Positions 1 to 7,216 of a stretch of 30,814 bases of DNA are shown here, one piece after another; the first letter of the stretch is position 1; each line of letters starts with the position of its first letter. The stretch is from contig CANTGP010000001.1 of the NCBI GenBank assembly GCA_947653315.1, forward strand, positions 1 through 30,814. The letters are read 5' to 3'. Source of the DNA: an uncultured Lachnospiraceae bacterium (GTDB lineage Bacteria; Bacillota; Clostridia; Lachnospirales; Lachnospiraceae). The translations under genes and the position numbers were made by a program. The notes beneath the pieces are model-generated. The model did no database searches. It had not been told where the DNA came from and saw nothing but the letters and a program-made list of their open reading frames with translations.

Positions 1-201
1 CCTAGTCTGCGTCTGGCTGGAAAATTCCGCGATGACGCCGTCCGTTTCCACTTTGGTCTTTCCGTCCTCTTTTTTGCCGGATTCATCTTCTTCCTGCCCG
101 TAATTCAGAGAAAATTTCTCCCCGTTCTCCACGTTCGTGCCGACTTTTACATTTATCCGGTTGTATTCCTGATACCCCCGGTTATTTACCGGATCCACCA
201 T
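1..201 (-). CDS. Start of an unknown hydrophilic protein, cut by window edge
   Basis: A frame opens at the ATG ending at 201 and stays open for 67 codons to the left edge, so only the N terminus is seen. It begins MVDPVNNRGYQEYNRINVKV, then becomes strongly charged (GQEEDESGKKEDGKTKVE). There is no signal peptide and no membrane segment in this part. GGTGG lies five bases before the ATG; an in-frame GTG three codons upstream (210) with GGAAGG eight bases before it is an equal candidate. The gap from the preceding stop is about 30-39 bp, so it is probably part of the same operon. I do not recognise the family and suggest no function. Confidence 0.55.
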   Translation of the reverse strand, partial: MVDPVNNRGYQEYNRINVKVGTNVENGEKFSLNYGQEEDESGKKEDGKTKVETDGVIAEFSSQTQTR

Positions 202-240
202 AACTGCCACCCGCCTTTCCTTCCAACCAAAACCACATTA

Positions 241-1701
241 CTAACCCTTCCGGTATTCCCTGTAACACGACACCGCCAAAAGGAAATATCCCGTATAAAA
301 AGGGACAAAGCCGTAAATCATATACCGCGACAGACACATAATCGTCAGGGACACTGCCGAAACATTTGCCGCCACCGCAAGCAGGGCAACCAGCATAAGC
401 GGTACCGCCGGATTCTTCCTATCCTTCCGGTATACCAGCCACATCAGAAAAAACGCCGACAAATACAGGAATGCCGCCGCCAAGTTTAACACCGGATGAA
501 CCACCGCGATACTTCGCACCAACCCGTAACGGGCAATCAGGAGGTAATTGCCGAACCACCTCGCAAAACATGCCGGAAGAATCCCTTTGATAATTTTCCC
601 AGCCGTTTCGTCCGCCATTAAATTCTGTATGATGTAATCGCTCGTTACTTCCTTATCATAAGTCTGGTAAAACACATCCTCAATCATTTCGTATTTGACC
701 GTATCATGCCATTCCTCGATATGCTCCGTCTTCTCCTTCCAGGAATCCCCTGCATATTTGTAATTTGCCTGCCGTTCTTCGGTCAGGTCATACATGCGGT
801 AGAAGAACTCCCTCGCCTGCGCATCCCCAATCCGCTCCCCGTCCTCACGGTCCGCCGCATAGAGGATATTTGTCAGCGTATTTACGGTTCCATACGTATT
901 ATTGATAAAATGTCCGTTAAAAACCAAATTATAGCTTTTCACCGCCAATGTGCGCAGACAAAATACACAGACCACCGCCATGACTGCCATGGCCAGCCGA
1001 CATGCCTTCTCCTTTTTGAATCCAATTCCGCTTCCGGTTCCGTCCCCTGCTCCAATCCCCGCCGTTTTCCGGCGGTCTGCCTGCACGTTTTCCCCCCCGC
1101 CTTCAAAAACCGCGCCTCTTGCAAATAAAATCCTTGCGCCCACTACCACCAGCCACATTAACACCGTCAGCATCATCTGACTTCTTGTCAGGGACAGAAG
1201 GAGTGACAGCCCAAGGCTGACCCAAACCGCCTTCCGCACCGCTTTCCTGTTCGTTTCCACAACTATTTTAAAACATTCCATCATAAAAAGCGTGAAAAAG
1301 GGCAGGCAGAGTGCTTCACTCATCACCGAATTGCTCATAAACAGATGTAGGGAAGAAAAGAACATCGTCGTGAAATGGGGGGCGAATCCCAAAAGAAGGA
1401 CGGCGGTTTTCCCCCAAACAGAAAGTTTAAACCGCCTGCCCACATATTCCGCATACGCCCATACGCTGAATGCGGCAATCATGTTCTGCAGAATTCCCAT
1501 CGCCGTCAGCCAATTTTCCTCCCCCGGAAACAGCGTCCGGAGCAGGGCAAGAAACAGGGGGTACAACGGCTCCCTGTGGATATGCATTTTGATATACTGG
1601 TCCGAATCGTTATATACCCCCGGTCCGAACACAAGGAACATGCCGAGGAATACCGCATAAACCGGCAGGAAAGACACCGCCCGTTTCTTCCGCTCTGTCA
1701 T
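241..1701 (-). CDS. Polytopic membrane protein, GT-C glycosyltransferase-like
   Basis: A 486-residue membrane protein without a family name I can assign. Helix 1 at about 9-28 is followed by an outer-loop block, GVYNDSDQYIKMHIHREPLYPLF: acidic residues at 32 and 34 and HREPLYP at 42-48. Similar acidic-plus-Pro-Leu-Tyr-Pro blocks occur in ArnT-like and other GT-C enzymes. About nine more helices follow; a Gly-rich charged cytoplasmic loop lies near 195-235 and an outer loop of about 100 residues near 265-370. The ATG overlaps the dehydrogenase stop as TAATG, five bases after GGAGG; a TTG four codons upstream is less likely. It is the fourth such protein in the operon. Sugar and acceptor are unknown. 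Confidence 0.62.
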   Translation of the reverse strand: MTERKKRAVSFLPVYAVFLGMFLVFGPGVYNDSDQYIKMHIHREPLYPLFLALLRTLFPGEENWLTAMGILQNMIAAFSVWAYAEYVGRRFKLSVWGKTAVLLLGFAPHFTTMFFSSLHLFMSNSVMSEALCLPFFTLFMMECFKIVVETNRKAVRKAVWVSLGLSLLLSLTRSQMMLTVLMWLVVVGARILFARGAVFEGGGENVQADRRKTAGIGAGDGTGSGIGFKKEKACRLAMAVMAVVCVFCLRTLAVKSYNLVFNGHFINNTYGTVNTLTNILYAADREDGERIGDAQAREFFYRMYDLTEERQANYKYAGDSWKEKTEHIEEWHDTVKYEMIEDVFYQTYDKEVTSDYIIQNLMADETAGKIIKGILPACFARWFGNYLLIARYGLVRSIAVVHPVLNLAAAFLYLSAFFLMWLVYRKDRKNPAVPLMLVALLAVAANVSAVSLTIMCLSRYMIYGFVPFYTGYFLLAVSCYREYRKG

Positions 1702-3014
1702 TACAGCCTCCAATACAAATAGCCTTCCTGATAATCTTCCTTCCTTAACAGTCCTTTGATGTCCATCAGTACTTTTACCTCATGCTTCGGATGGAAAAAC
1801 CCGCCTATGGTTTCCTTGGAAAGCTCCAAAAATGCAGCATGCGCCACAGCCACAATAACCGCATCCATGTCCTTTACGTCTTCCAGCCTGCCAAACGTAA
1901 TCCCGTAAAGCCGCTCAGCCTCCCCGGCATCCGCCGCAGGATCCACCACCATCGGCGTAATGCCGTATTCCCCAAGCTCCCTGTAAATATCGATGACTTT
2001 CGTGTTGCGCGTATCCGGGCAGTTTTCCTTAAACGTAAACCCTAAAATCGCCACCTTCGCCCCTTTCACCGGAATATCCGTTTTAATCAGGTTTTTCACC
2101 ACATTTTCCGCCACGTACCTGCCCATATCGTCATTAATGCGGCGTCCTGCCAGGATAATGCGGGAATGATAGCCCAGCGCATCCGCCTTATAGGTCAGAT
2201 AATAAGGGTCCACGCCGATACAATGGCCGCCCACCAAACCGGGAGCAAATTTTAAAAAGTTCCATTTCGTCCCTGCCGCTTCCAGTACCGCCTTTGTATC
2301 AATGCCCATTTTATGGAAAATAATGGACAATTCATTCATGAACGCAATATTAATATCCCTTTGGCTGTTCTCAATGACTTTCGCCGCTTCCGCCACCTTA
2401 ATGGATTCCGCGCGGTATACCCCTGCCTCCACCACCAGCTCATATACCTTTGCCACCGTATCCAGCGTTTCCGCATCCATACCGGATACGATTTTCGTGA
2501 TGGTTTCCAAACGGTGCACTTTATCGCCGGGATTAATGCGCTCCGGGGAATACCCGATTTTAAAGTCCACTCCGCACGTTAACCCGGATTCCTTTTCCAA
2601 AATGGGAACACAGATTTCCTCCGTCACGCCCGGGTACACCGTGGATTCAAATACCACGACGGAACCTTTGGTCAGGTTCTTCCCCAACAGACGGCTTGCG
2701 CCCTCCACCGGGCTTAAATCGGGCGTATGGTCGTCGTTGACCGGTGTGGGAACCGCAACGATATGGAACTTTGCTTCCTTTAACCTCGATGCATCCGCCG
2801 TAAATTCCACCGTGGTATTCCGGATTACCTCCGGTCCCACTTCGTTGGTAGGATCTACCCCCGATTGGTACAATCCGATTTTCTGTTCGTTCAAATCAAA
2901 TCCAACGACCTTGATTTTCTTCGCAAAGGCAACGGCAATGGGCATCCCCACATAGCCCAAACCTACCAAAGACAGTTTTTCTTCCCCGCTTACCAACTTC
3001 TCATACAATCCCAT
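1701..3014 (-). CDS. tviB: UDP-N-acetylhexosamine 6-dehydrogenase (TviB/WbpO type)
   Basis: A 437-residue NAD-dependent four-electron dehydrogenase that oxidises C6 of a UDP-HexNAc to the uronic acid. The Rossmann motif [12 protein letters not shown] is at residues 16-27, [11 protein letters not shown] at 123-133, [10 protein letters not shown] at 156-165, [12 protein letters not shown] at 213-224, and the catalytic cysteine is Cys265 in [26 protein letters not shown] marks the C-terminal UDP-binding domain. Whole stretches match TviB of the Vi antigen pathway and WbpO more closely than UDP-glucose dehydrogenase, so UDP-GlcNAcA or UDP-GalNAcA is the expected product. The ATG follows AAAGGAGG by nine bases. 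Its TAA overlaps the next start by one base. Confidence 0.92.
   Translation of the reverse strand: MGLYEKLVSGEEKLSLVGLGYVGMPIAVAFAKKIKVVGFDLNEQKIGLYQSGVDPTNEVGPEVIRNTTVEFTADASRLKEAKFHIVAVPTPVNDDHTPDLSPVEGASRLLGKNLTKGSVVVFESTVYPGVTEEICVPILEKESGLTCGVDFKIGYSPERINPGDKVHRLETITKIVSGMDAETLDTVAKVYELVVEAGVYRAESIKVAEAAKVIENSQRDINIAFMNELSIIFHKMGIDTKAVLEAAGTKWNFLKFAPGLVGGHCIGVDPYYLTYKADALGYHSRIILAGRRINDDMGRYVAENVVKNLIKTDIPVKGAKVAILGFTFKENCPDTRNTKVIDIYRELGEYGITPMVVDPAADAGEAERLYGITFGRLEDVKDMDAVIVAVAHAAFLELSKETIGGFFHPKHEVKVLMDIKGLLRKEDYQEGYLYWRL
1707..1711 (-). promoter_or_regulatory. Ribosome binding site inside the end of the dehydrogenase gene
   Basis: GGAGG on the minus strand lies five bases before the ATG at 1701, within the last codons of the dehydrogenase gene. 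It supports the ATG start over the upstream TTG. Confidence 0.65.
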
Positions 3015-3040
3015 CTAGCTGTTCCTCCTTTAACGCATTC

Positions 3041-3068
3041 TTTCATCTGCATCCTTTTATCCGCATCC
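3041..3068. repeat. Two 14-bp imperfect tandem repeats upstream of the dehydrogenase
   Basis: TTTCATCTGCATCC (3041-3054) and TTTTATCCGCATCC (3055-3068) match at 12 of 14 positions. They lie in the 130-bp gap 3015-3144 between the GT4 and dehydrogenase genes, just upstream of the ribosome site AAAGGAGG. I see no convincing promoter or terminator in the gap. Confidence 0.65.
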
Positions 3069-3144
3069 TAATATCAATCATCGCTACACGGTCGCTTCCA
3101 CAATCGTCTTATCCCCAATATGAATTTCCGGCCCCCTGCCGCAT

Positions 3145-4227
3145 TCACTCCACAATCCGGTCCACTTCCTCCAAATATGCCCGTATCACCTGTTTCCTGT
3201 CAAATTCGCGTTCCATCTTCTCCCTTGCCGCTTTCCCCATCCGTGCCCGTTCCTGTCTGGACAGCGCAAGGAATTTCTCCATGGCGCCGATTAAATCATC
3301 GGCATTGCCGGGCGTAAAGCCGAAACCGGTCACGCCTTCCTCAAAGGCTTCCCGGCATCCGCTGATATCCGAGGCAATGACAGGGCGTCCCGTTGCCGCC
3401 GCTTCGATTAAGGCATTGGACATCCCCTCATGGAAAGAAGCCACCACCACGGCTTCCGCCCTGGTAAGGAACGGGTGCACTTCCGTATGGAAGCCCCACT
3501 GGCTGATAATCCCCTTTTCTTCATATTCGTTCAAAAGTTCCTGATAGTCTTCGTCACAGTAACCGAGAATGGCAAATTCCACGTCGTCCCGGTGCAGCCG
3601 CACCGCCGCCTCAAGAAATTCCAGGATTCCGCGCTCCTTCATGACCCTTCCCACGAACAAGAACACCGTCTTCCCCACTTTCGGGTATTCCTCGAATACA
3701 TGCCGCTCCAGGTTAACGCCGGAACCGTTTACCAGCCGTTCCTTCTTTCCCCTGATGCGGAATCCGTCAAAAATCCCCTTGTTTTCCTTGTTTTGGAAGA
3801 AAATGCATTCCGCCTTCCTTAAACCCGTCCGGTACATGCAGACAATCATTTTTAAAAACAATCCCTTCCGGTCAAATGCCCCTCCCAATCCGGTAATCGT
3901 GGATATATAAGGAATCCGCAGCAGCCGACAGGCAAATCCCCCGTAAATATTCGGTTTTATCGTATAAGTAATGACTAAATCCGGTTTTACCTGTTTTAAC
4001 AGTTTCCGGTAGGCGAGAAACAGTTTCCCGTCTTCCCCCGGATTCACCCCCCTGCGGTTAATGGGAGTGGTAATGATCTCGCATCCCTCCTCCCGCAGTT
4101 CCTTCCCCTTCGTATCATCGGGAAGGCTGATGATGACCCGGTGTTTGATTAACAGCCCCAACAGCAGCTCATTGCGGAAATCATACAGCCCGCCGGAGGA
4201 GTTGGTTAGTATAAGTATTGTACCCAT
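3145..4227 (-). CDS. Cytoplasmic glycosyltransferase family 4 (PglA/CapM-like)
   Basis: A 360-residue GT-B retaining glycosyltransferase. The N-terminal domain has LTNSSGGLYDFRNELL, the KPDLVITYTIKPNIYGGFACR block and STITGLGGAF, characteristic of the PglA/CapM subgroup that adds the second sugar to a PglC-type lipid-linked primer. The C-terminal domain has FVGRVMKERGILEF at 191-204 and the nucleotide-sugar binding E-X7-E motif in FHEGMSNALIEAA with Glu267 and Glu275. Its coupling to the ATP-grasp gene (one-base gap) and closeness to pglC support a role as second transferase. The donor could be a HexNAc or the uronic acid made by the next gene; sequence does not decide. Confidence 0.87.
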   Translation of the reverse strand: MGTILILTNSSGGLYDFRNELLLGLLIKHRVIISLPDDTKGKELREEGCEIITTPINRRGVNPGEDGKLFLAYRKLLKQVKPDLVITYTIKPNIYGGFACRLLRIPYISTITGLGGAFDRKGLFLKMIVCMYRTGLRKAECIFFQNKENKGIFDGFRIRGKKERLVNGSGVNLERHVFEEYPKVGKTVFLFVGRVMKERGILEFLEAAVRLHRDDVEFAILGYCDEDYQELLNEYEEKGIISQWGFHTEVHPFLTRAEAVVVASFHEGMSNALIEAAATGRPVIASDISGCREAFEEGVTGFGFTPGNADDLIGAMEKFLALSRQERARMGKAAREKMEREFDRKQVIRAYLEEVDRIVE

Positions 4228-4228
4228 T

Positions 4229-5212
4229 CTATCTGATTATCTCCGTATCGTTCATATCCCTGATGGCTATTTCATTATATTTCATCATGCAGATACCGGC
4301 GCGGTAACGACCGATGGAATCCCTGTTTTCCTCTCCCTTTAAATTAAGGATCACCTGCTGGGGAAAGTTGACGCCGCACTCGTAAGCATGGGGATAACCG
4401 CCGCCAAAGCGGGGATTTACCTCCGAAATATAATACGTGTCCCCTATTTTAAAGATATCCATATCTATCATACCACAGAACCCGCATTTTTCCACGAATT
4501 TTTCAATCATGGCAAAGAGTTTCTCGTCTTTAAAGGAAACCGACTTGTCCGTTTCCCCCGCACGCATCTTAATCTTCTCTTTCACGAAAATGGAAGTACA
4601 CCTGCCCGTCAGCATATCCACGTACACGTCCGCCCCGTATTCCGTGCCGTCCATGTACTCCTGCACCATCAAATCATCGTATCTTTGGAACAGTGCCTCG
4701 ATTTCCCCGTCGCAGCATATTTTATTGATATGGATGCTGGCGCTTCCTTTCACCGGTTTTACGAACACCGGATAAGAAATCTCCCCCTTATGCAGCGCTT
4801 CATAAAATTCCTCTTTCCCTGCATAACACCTTCCGGTGGGAATCCCCATGCCGCAAAGCATTTGATACATTTTATACTTGTCAAAACAGGTTTCCACCAG
4901 CTCATAGGAAGAAATCACCGGTTTGGCGCCCACCTCAAGAAAACGCTCCTTCTCCTTTGCCAAAAGGCTTAATTCCGGGTCGATAAGGGAAAACACGCCG
5001 TCCACGTTTTCCTTTCTGCAGATATCCAAAATAAGGTCCAGATATCCCGGTTCGGATATTCTCGGCACCAGGTAAAACCGGTCCGCATCATATACCGCCG
5101 GGGCAAGGTTCGAGCAGTCAGTGGCAATGACCTTCCCTTCGTTTCCAAGCTCCCTCTTAAAATACTGTACAATCTTATTCCTCGTTCCCGCGCTCAATAT
5201 CAAAATATTCAT
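4229..5212 (-). CDS. ATP-grasp ligase of the amino-sugar block
   Basis: A 327-residue CarB-like ATP-grasp protein. An N-terminal domain starts with ILILSAGTRNKIVQYF. The ATP-binding core has VFVKPVKGSASI at residues 149-160, VQEYMDGTEYGADVY at 183-197 and the metal-binding YYISEVNPRFGGGYP at 260-274. It is shorter than the ATP-grasp gene next to pseI and lacks its charged insert. Family chemistry is ATP-driven formation of an amide or related bond through an acyl phosphate. It follows pglF, pglE and pglC where an acetyltransferase is usually found, so acylation or aminoacylation of the 4-amino sugar is an inference. The ATG is preceded by AAGGGA. Only one base separates its TAG from the next ATG. 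Confidence 0.82.
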   Translation of the reverse strand: MNILILSAGTRNKIVQYFKRELGNEGKVIATDCSNLAPAVYDADRFYLVPRISEPGYLDLILDICRKENVDGVFSLIDPELSLLAKEKERFLEVGAKPVISSYELVETCFDKYKMYQMLCGMGIPTGRCYAGKEEFYEALHKGEISYPVFVKPVKGSASIHINKICCDGEIEALFQRYDDLMVQEYMDGTEYGADVYVDMLTGRCTSIFVKEKIKMRAGETDKSVSFKDEKLFAMIEKFVEKCGFCGMIDMDIFKIGDTYYISEVNPRFGGGYPHAYECGVNFPQQVILNLKGEENRDSIGRYRAGICMMKYNEIAIRDMNDTEIIR

Positions 5213-5265
5213 AGGCTTCCCTTACTTCCTCTCTGTCTTCCTGCTTCCAAATCCCGGATTCCCAA

Positions 5266-5308
5266 GACATGCTTTAGCATGTCCTGGCATGTTCTGGCAT
5301 GTCCGGAC
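5266..5308. repeat. Inverted repeat plus 10-bp tandem repeats between pglC and the ATP-grasp gene
   Basis: The 135-bp gap 5213-5347 contains a perfect 7-bp inverted repeat, GACATGC (5266-5272) and GCATGTC (5277-5283), with a four-base loop. Three near-identical 10-mers of the form GGCATGTCCT follow in tandem at 5276-5285, 5286-5295 and 5296-5305, and GTCCGGAC at 5301-5308 is itself palindromic. In the transcript, three copies of ACATGC could pair with one GCATGT. No poly-U tract follows, so a simple terminator is not supported. No promoter hexamers are evident. Confidence 0.85.
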
Positions 5309-5347
5309 CTGTCCTTCCGGCATCCCTGCGCGCTTCTGCCCGCGCCG

Positions 5348-5989
5348 TCATTTCAGCTTTCCGGTTTCCTCCAAACGCTGCTTACGGATCTGTGCGAAAT
5401 TCCCCTCCACCGCATTGGTATCCTCCGCCACTTCCCCGCTGTGGCCAAACACTGTTTTCACCGTCAGCCACAGGACTTTCATATCCATGGCAAACGACAG
5501 GTTCTTCACATACTCCACATCCTTTTCCAGCCGCCTGTCCCAATCGATGAAATTCCTGCCGCTGACCTGCGCTAATCCCGTTAATCCCGGCCTGACCGTA
5601 TGCCGCAGCTTTTCTTCCTCCGTGTAATACGGCAGGTAAGATACCAAAAGCGGTCTTGGTCCGATCAGGCTCATATCCCCTTTTAAGATATTCAACAGCT
5701 CCGGCAGCTCATCCAGGCTCGCCGCACGCAGCAGGCGTCCGAATTTGGTCAGCCTTTCGCTGTCCGGCAGCAAATTCCCCCGGTCATCCTTTTTGTCCGT
5801 CATCGTCCGGAACTTGCACAGCGTAAAAATCCGCCCGTCCAGCCCCGGTCTCTCCTGCCGGAACAGCACAGGGGTCCCCAGCTTGCACCGCACCAGCACC
5901 GCCAACACCAACAGCACCGGGCTTAACACCAAAAGGGCCGCCAATGCCGTCAAAAAATCCAATCCCCGCTTCACAAACCTCCGGTACAT
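5348..5989 (-). CDS. pglC: Initiating phosphoglycosyl transferase (PglC/EpsL type)
   Basis: A 213-residue monotopic phosphoglycosyl transferase that moves a phospho-sugar from its UDP donor to undecaprenyl phosphate, the first membrane step of glycan assembly. A single re-entrant hydrophobic segment (about 10-34) is followed by FRQERPGLDGRIFTLCKFRTM, LRAASLDELPEL with the catalytic Asp-Glu pair at 93-94, GDMSLIGPRP at 104-113, and RPGLTGLAQVSGR at 133-145. Its short form without the extra four-helix domain matches PglC and EpsL rather than WbaP. The ATG has GGGAGG six bases upstream; an in-frame codon at 6019 would overlap pglE. The donor is presumably the UDP-4-amino sugar from PglF and PglE, possibly after acylation. 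Confidence 0.93.
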   Translation of the reverse strand: MYRRFVKRGLDFLTALAALLVLSPVLLVLAVLVRCKLGTPVLFRQERPGLDGRIFTLCKFRTMTDKKDDRGNLLPDSERLTKFGRLLRAASLDELPELLNILKGDMSLIGPRPLLVSYLPYYTEEEKLRHTVRPGLTGLAQVSGRNFIDWDRRLEKDVEYVKNLSFAMDMKVLWLTVKTVFGHSGEVAEDTNAVEGNFAQIRKQRLEETGKLK

Positions 5990-6008
5990 CCCATACCTCC
6001 CTGACCGA

Positions 6009-7145
6009 TTACTTTCCAAACAGGCCCTTCACAATTCCGATAATCCGCCCCATATCTTCCGCCGTATTCTTAATATCGCTGGGCAGGCAAAGTCCGCTGA
6101 GAAATACATCTTCCGCAAGACTTCCCGTTTCCTTGGCGGAATAAAAATCACACTCCGCAAATACCGGCTGCAGGTGCATCGGCTTCCACACCGGACGGCT
6201 CTCGATATTCTCTTTTTCCAGCGCATCCATCACCATATCCGGCGTCACGCCGCAGCCCTGCGCAATCCGCATGCCGGACAGCCAGCAGTTCGCATCCCCG
6301 TCCGGGTTCAGCGGATTCATGGATATCTCCGGAATATCCGCAAAGGCTTCCCGGTACTGCGCATAGATTTCCTTCTTGCGCTTCTTATGCTCCTCCAAAT
6401 ACAAGAGCTGCCCCCTGCCAATCCCGGCAACGATATTGCTCATCCGGTAATTATAACCAATCTGTGAATGCTGGTAATGTCTTGCAGGGTCGCGTGCCTG
6501 CGTCGCAAGGAAGCGGGACTTTTGAATCAACGCCTCATCCTCCGATACCAGCATTCCTCCGCCGGAAGTGGTAATGATCTTATTGCCGTTAAAGGAATAA
6601 ATCCCCATCTTCCCGAATGTTCCGGTATATTTTCCCTTGTAGGTACTGCCAAGGGATTCCGCCGCATCTTCTATCAACACCGTCCCGTGCTTTTCACAAA
6701 TTGCCATGATTTCATCCAGTTTGGCAGGAGTTCCGTACAGATGGACCAAAATAACCGCTTTCGGGTCCGGATATTTTTCATAAGCCGCTTCCAGCGCTTC
6801 CGGCGACATATTCCATGTATCCGGCTCCGAATCGATAAATACCGGCGTCGCATTTTCATAAACAATGGGATTGCAGCTTGCCGAAAACGTGAGGGAAGAC
6901 ACAAACACCACATCCCCACGCCCCACGCCGAGCAGACGCAGCGCAAGATGAATGGCCGCCGTTCCCGCACTCAATGCGGAAGCATGGGAAATTCCCACGT
7001 AACGCGCCATCTCCTTTTCAAATTCGTTTACATTGGGTCCCAAAGGCGCCACCCAGTTCGTATCGAACGCCTCCTGCACAAATTCCTGCTCCTTCCCGTG
7101 CATCGTCGGGCTGGACAGGTAAATCCTTTTCTGTTCCTTTTCCAT
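6009..7145 (-). CDS. pglE: UDP-4-amino sugar aminotransferase (PglE/EpsN type)
   Basis: A 378-residue PLP-dependent DegT-family enzyme. It should transaminate the 4-keto sugar made by PglF to UDP-2-acetamido-4-amino-2,4,6-trideoxyglucose. The N-terminal YLSSPTMHGKEQEFVQEAF and NWVAPLGPNV blocks are typical of the PglE/EpsN group. The PLP lysine is Lys189 in SFNGNKIITTSGGG; ALSAGTAAIHLAL at 57-69 binds the cofactor phosphate; IEDAAESLGS at 158-167 holds the ring-stacking aspartate. It differs clearly from the WecE-type enzyme of this window. It lies between pglF and pglC, as in eps and pgl loci. An acetyltransferase of the PglD/EpsM type, which normally completes this set, is not found in the window. 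Confidence 0.92.
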   Translation of the reverse strand: MEKEQKRIYLSSPTMHGKEQEFVQEAFDTNWVAPLGPNVNEFEKEMARYVGISHASALSAGTAAIHLALRLLGVGRGDVVFVSSLTFSASCNPIVYENATPVFIDSEPDTWNMSPEALEAAYEKYPDPKAVILVHLYGTPAKLDEIMAICEKHGTVLIEDAAESLGSTYKGKYTGTFGKMGIYSFNGNKIITTSGGGMLVSEDEALIQKSRFLATQARDPARHYQHSQIGYNYRMSNIVAGIGRGQLLYLEEHKKRKKEIYAQYREAFADIPEISMNPLNPDGDANCWLSGMRIAQGCGVTPDMVMDALEKENIESRPVWKPMHLQPVFAECDFYSAKETGSLAEDVFLSGLCLPSDIKNTAEDMGRIIGIVKGLFGK

Positions 7146-7152
7146 ACGGACA

Positions 7153-7158
7153 CCTCCT
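7153..7158 (-). promoter_or_regulatory. Ribosome binding site that fixes the pglE start
   Basis: A perfect AGGAGG on the minus strand, seven bases before the ATG at 7145. It favours this start over an in-frame ATG at 7190. Confidence 0.8.
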
Positions 7159-7160
7159 CT

Positions 7161-7216
7161 TTGTATTCCCTGCGGTTCCTTGTATTCCATCTATTTCCTT
7201 CGGTTCCTTTTATTCC
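7161..7216. repeat. Imperfect direct repeats between pglF and pglE
   Basis: CGGTTCCTTGTATTCC at 7173-7188 recurs at 7201-7216 with one change, 28 bp apart, and TTGTATTCC also occurs at 7161-7169. The second copy runs into the end of pglF. The region holds no promoter that I can support. Confidence 0.7.
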
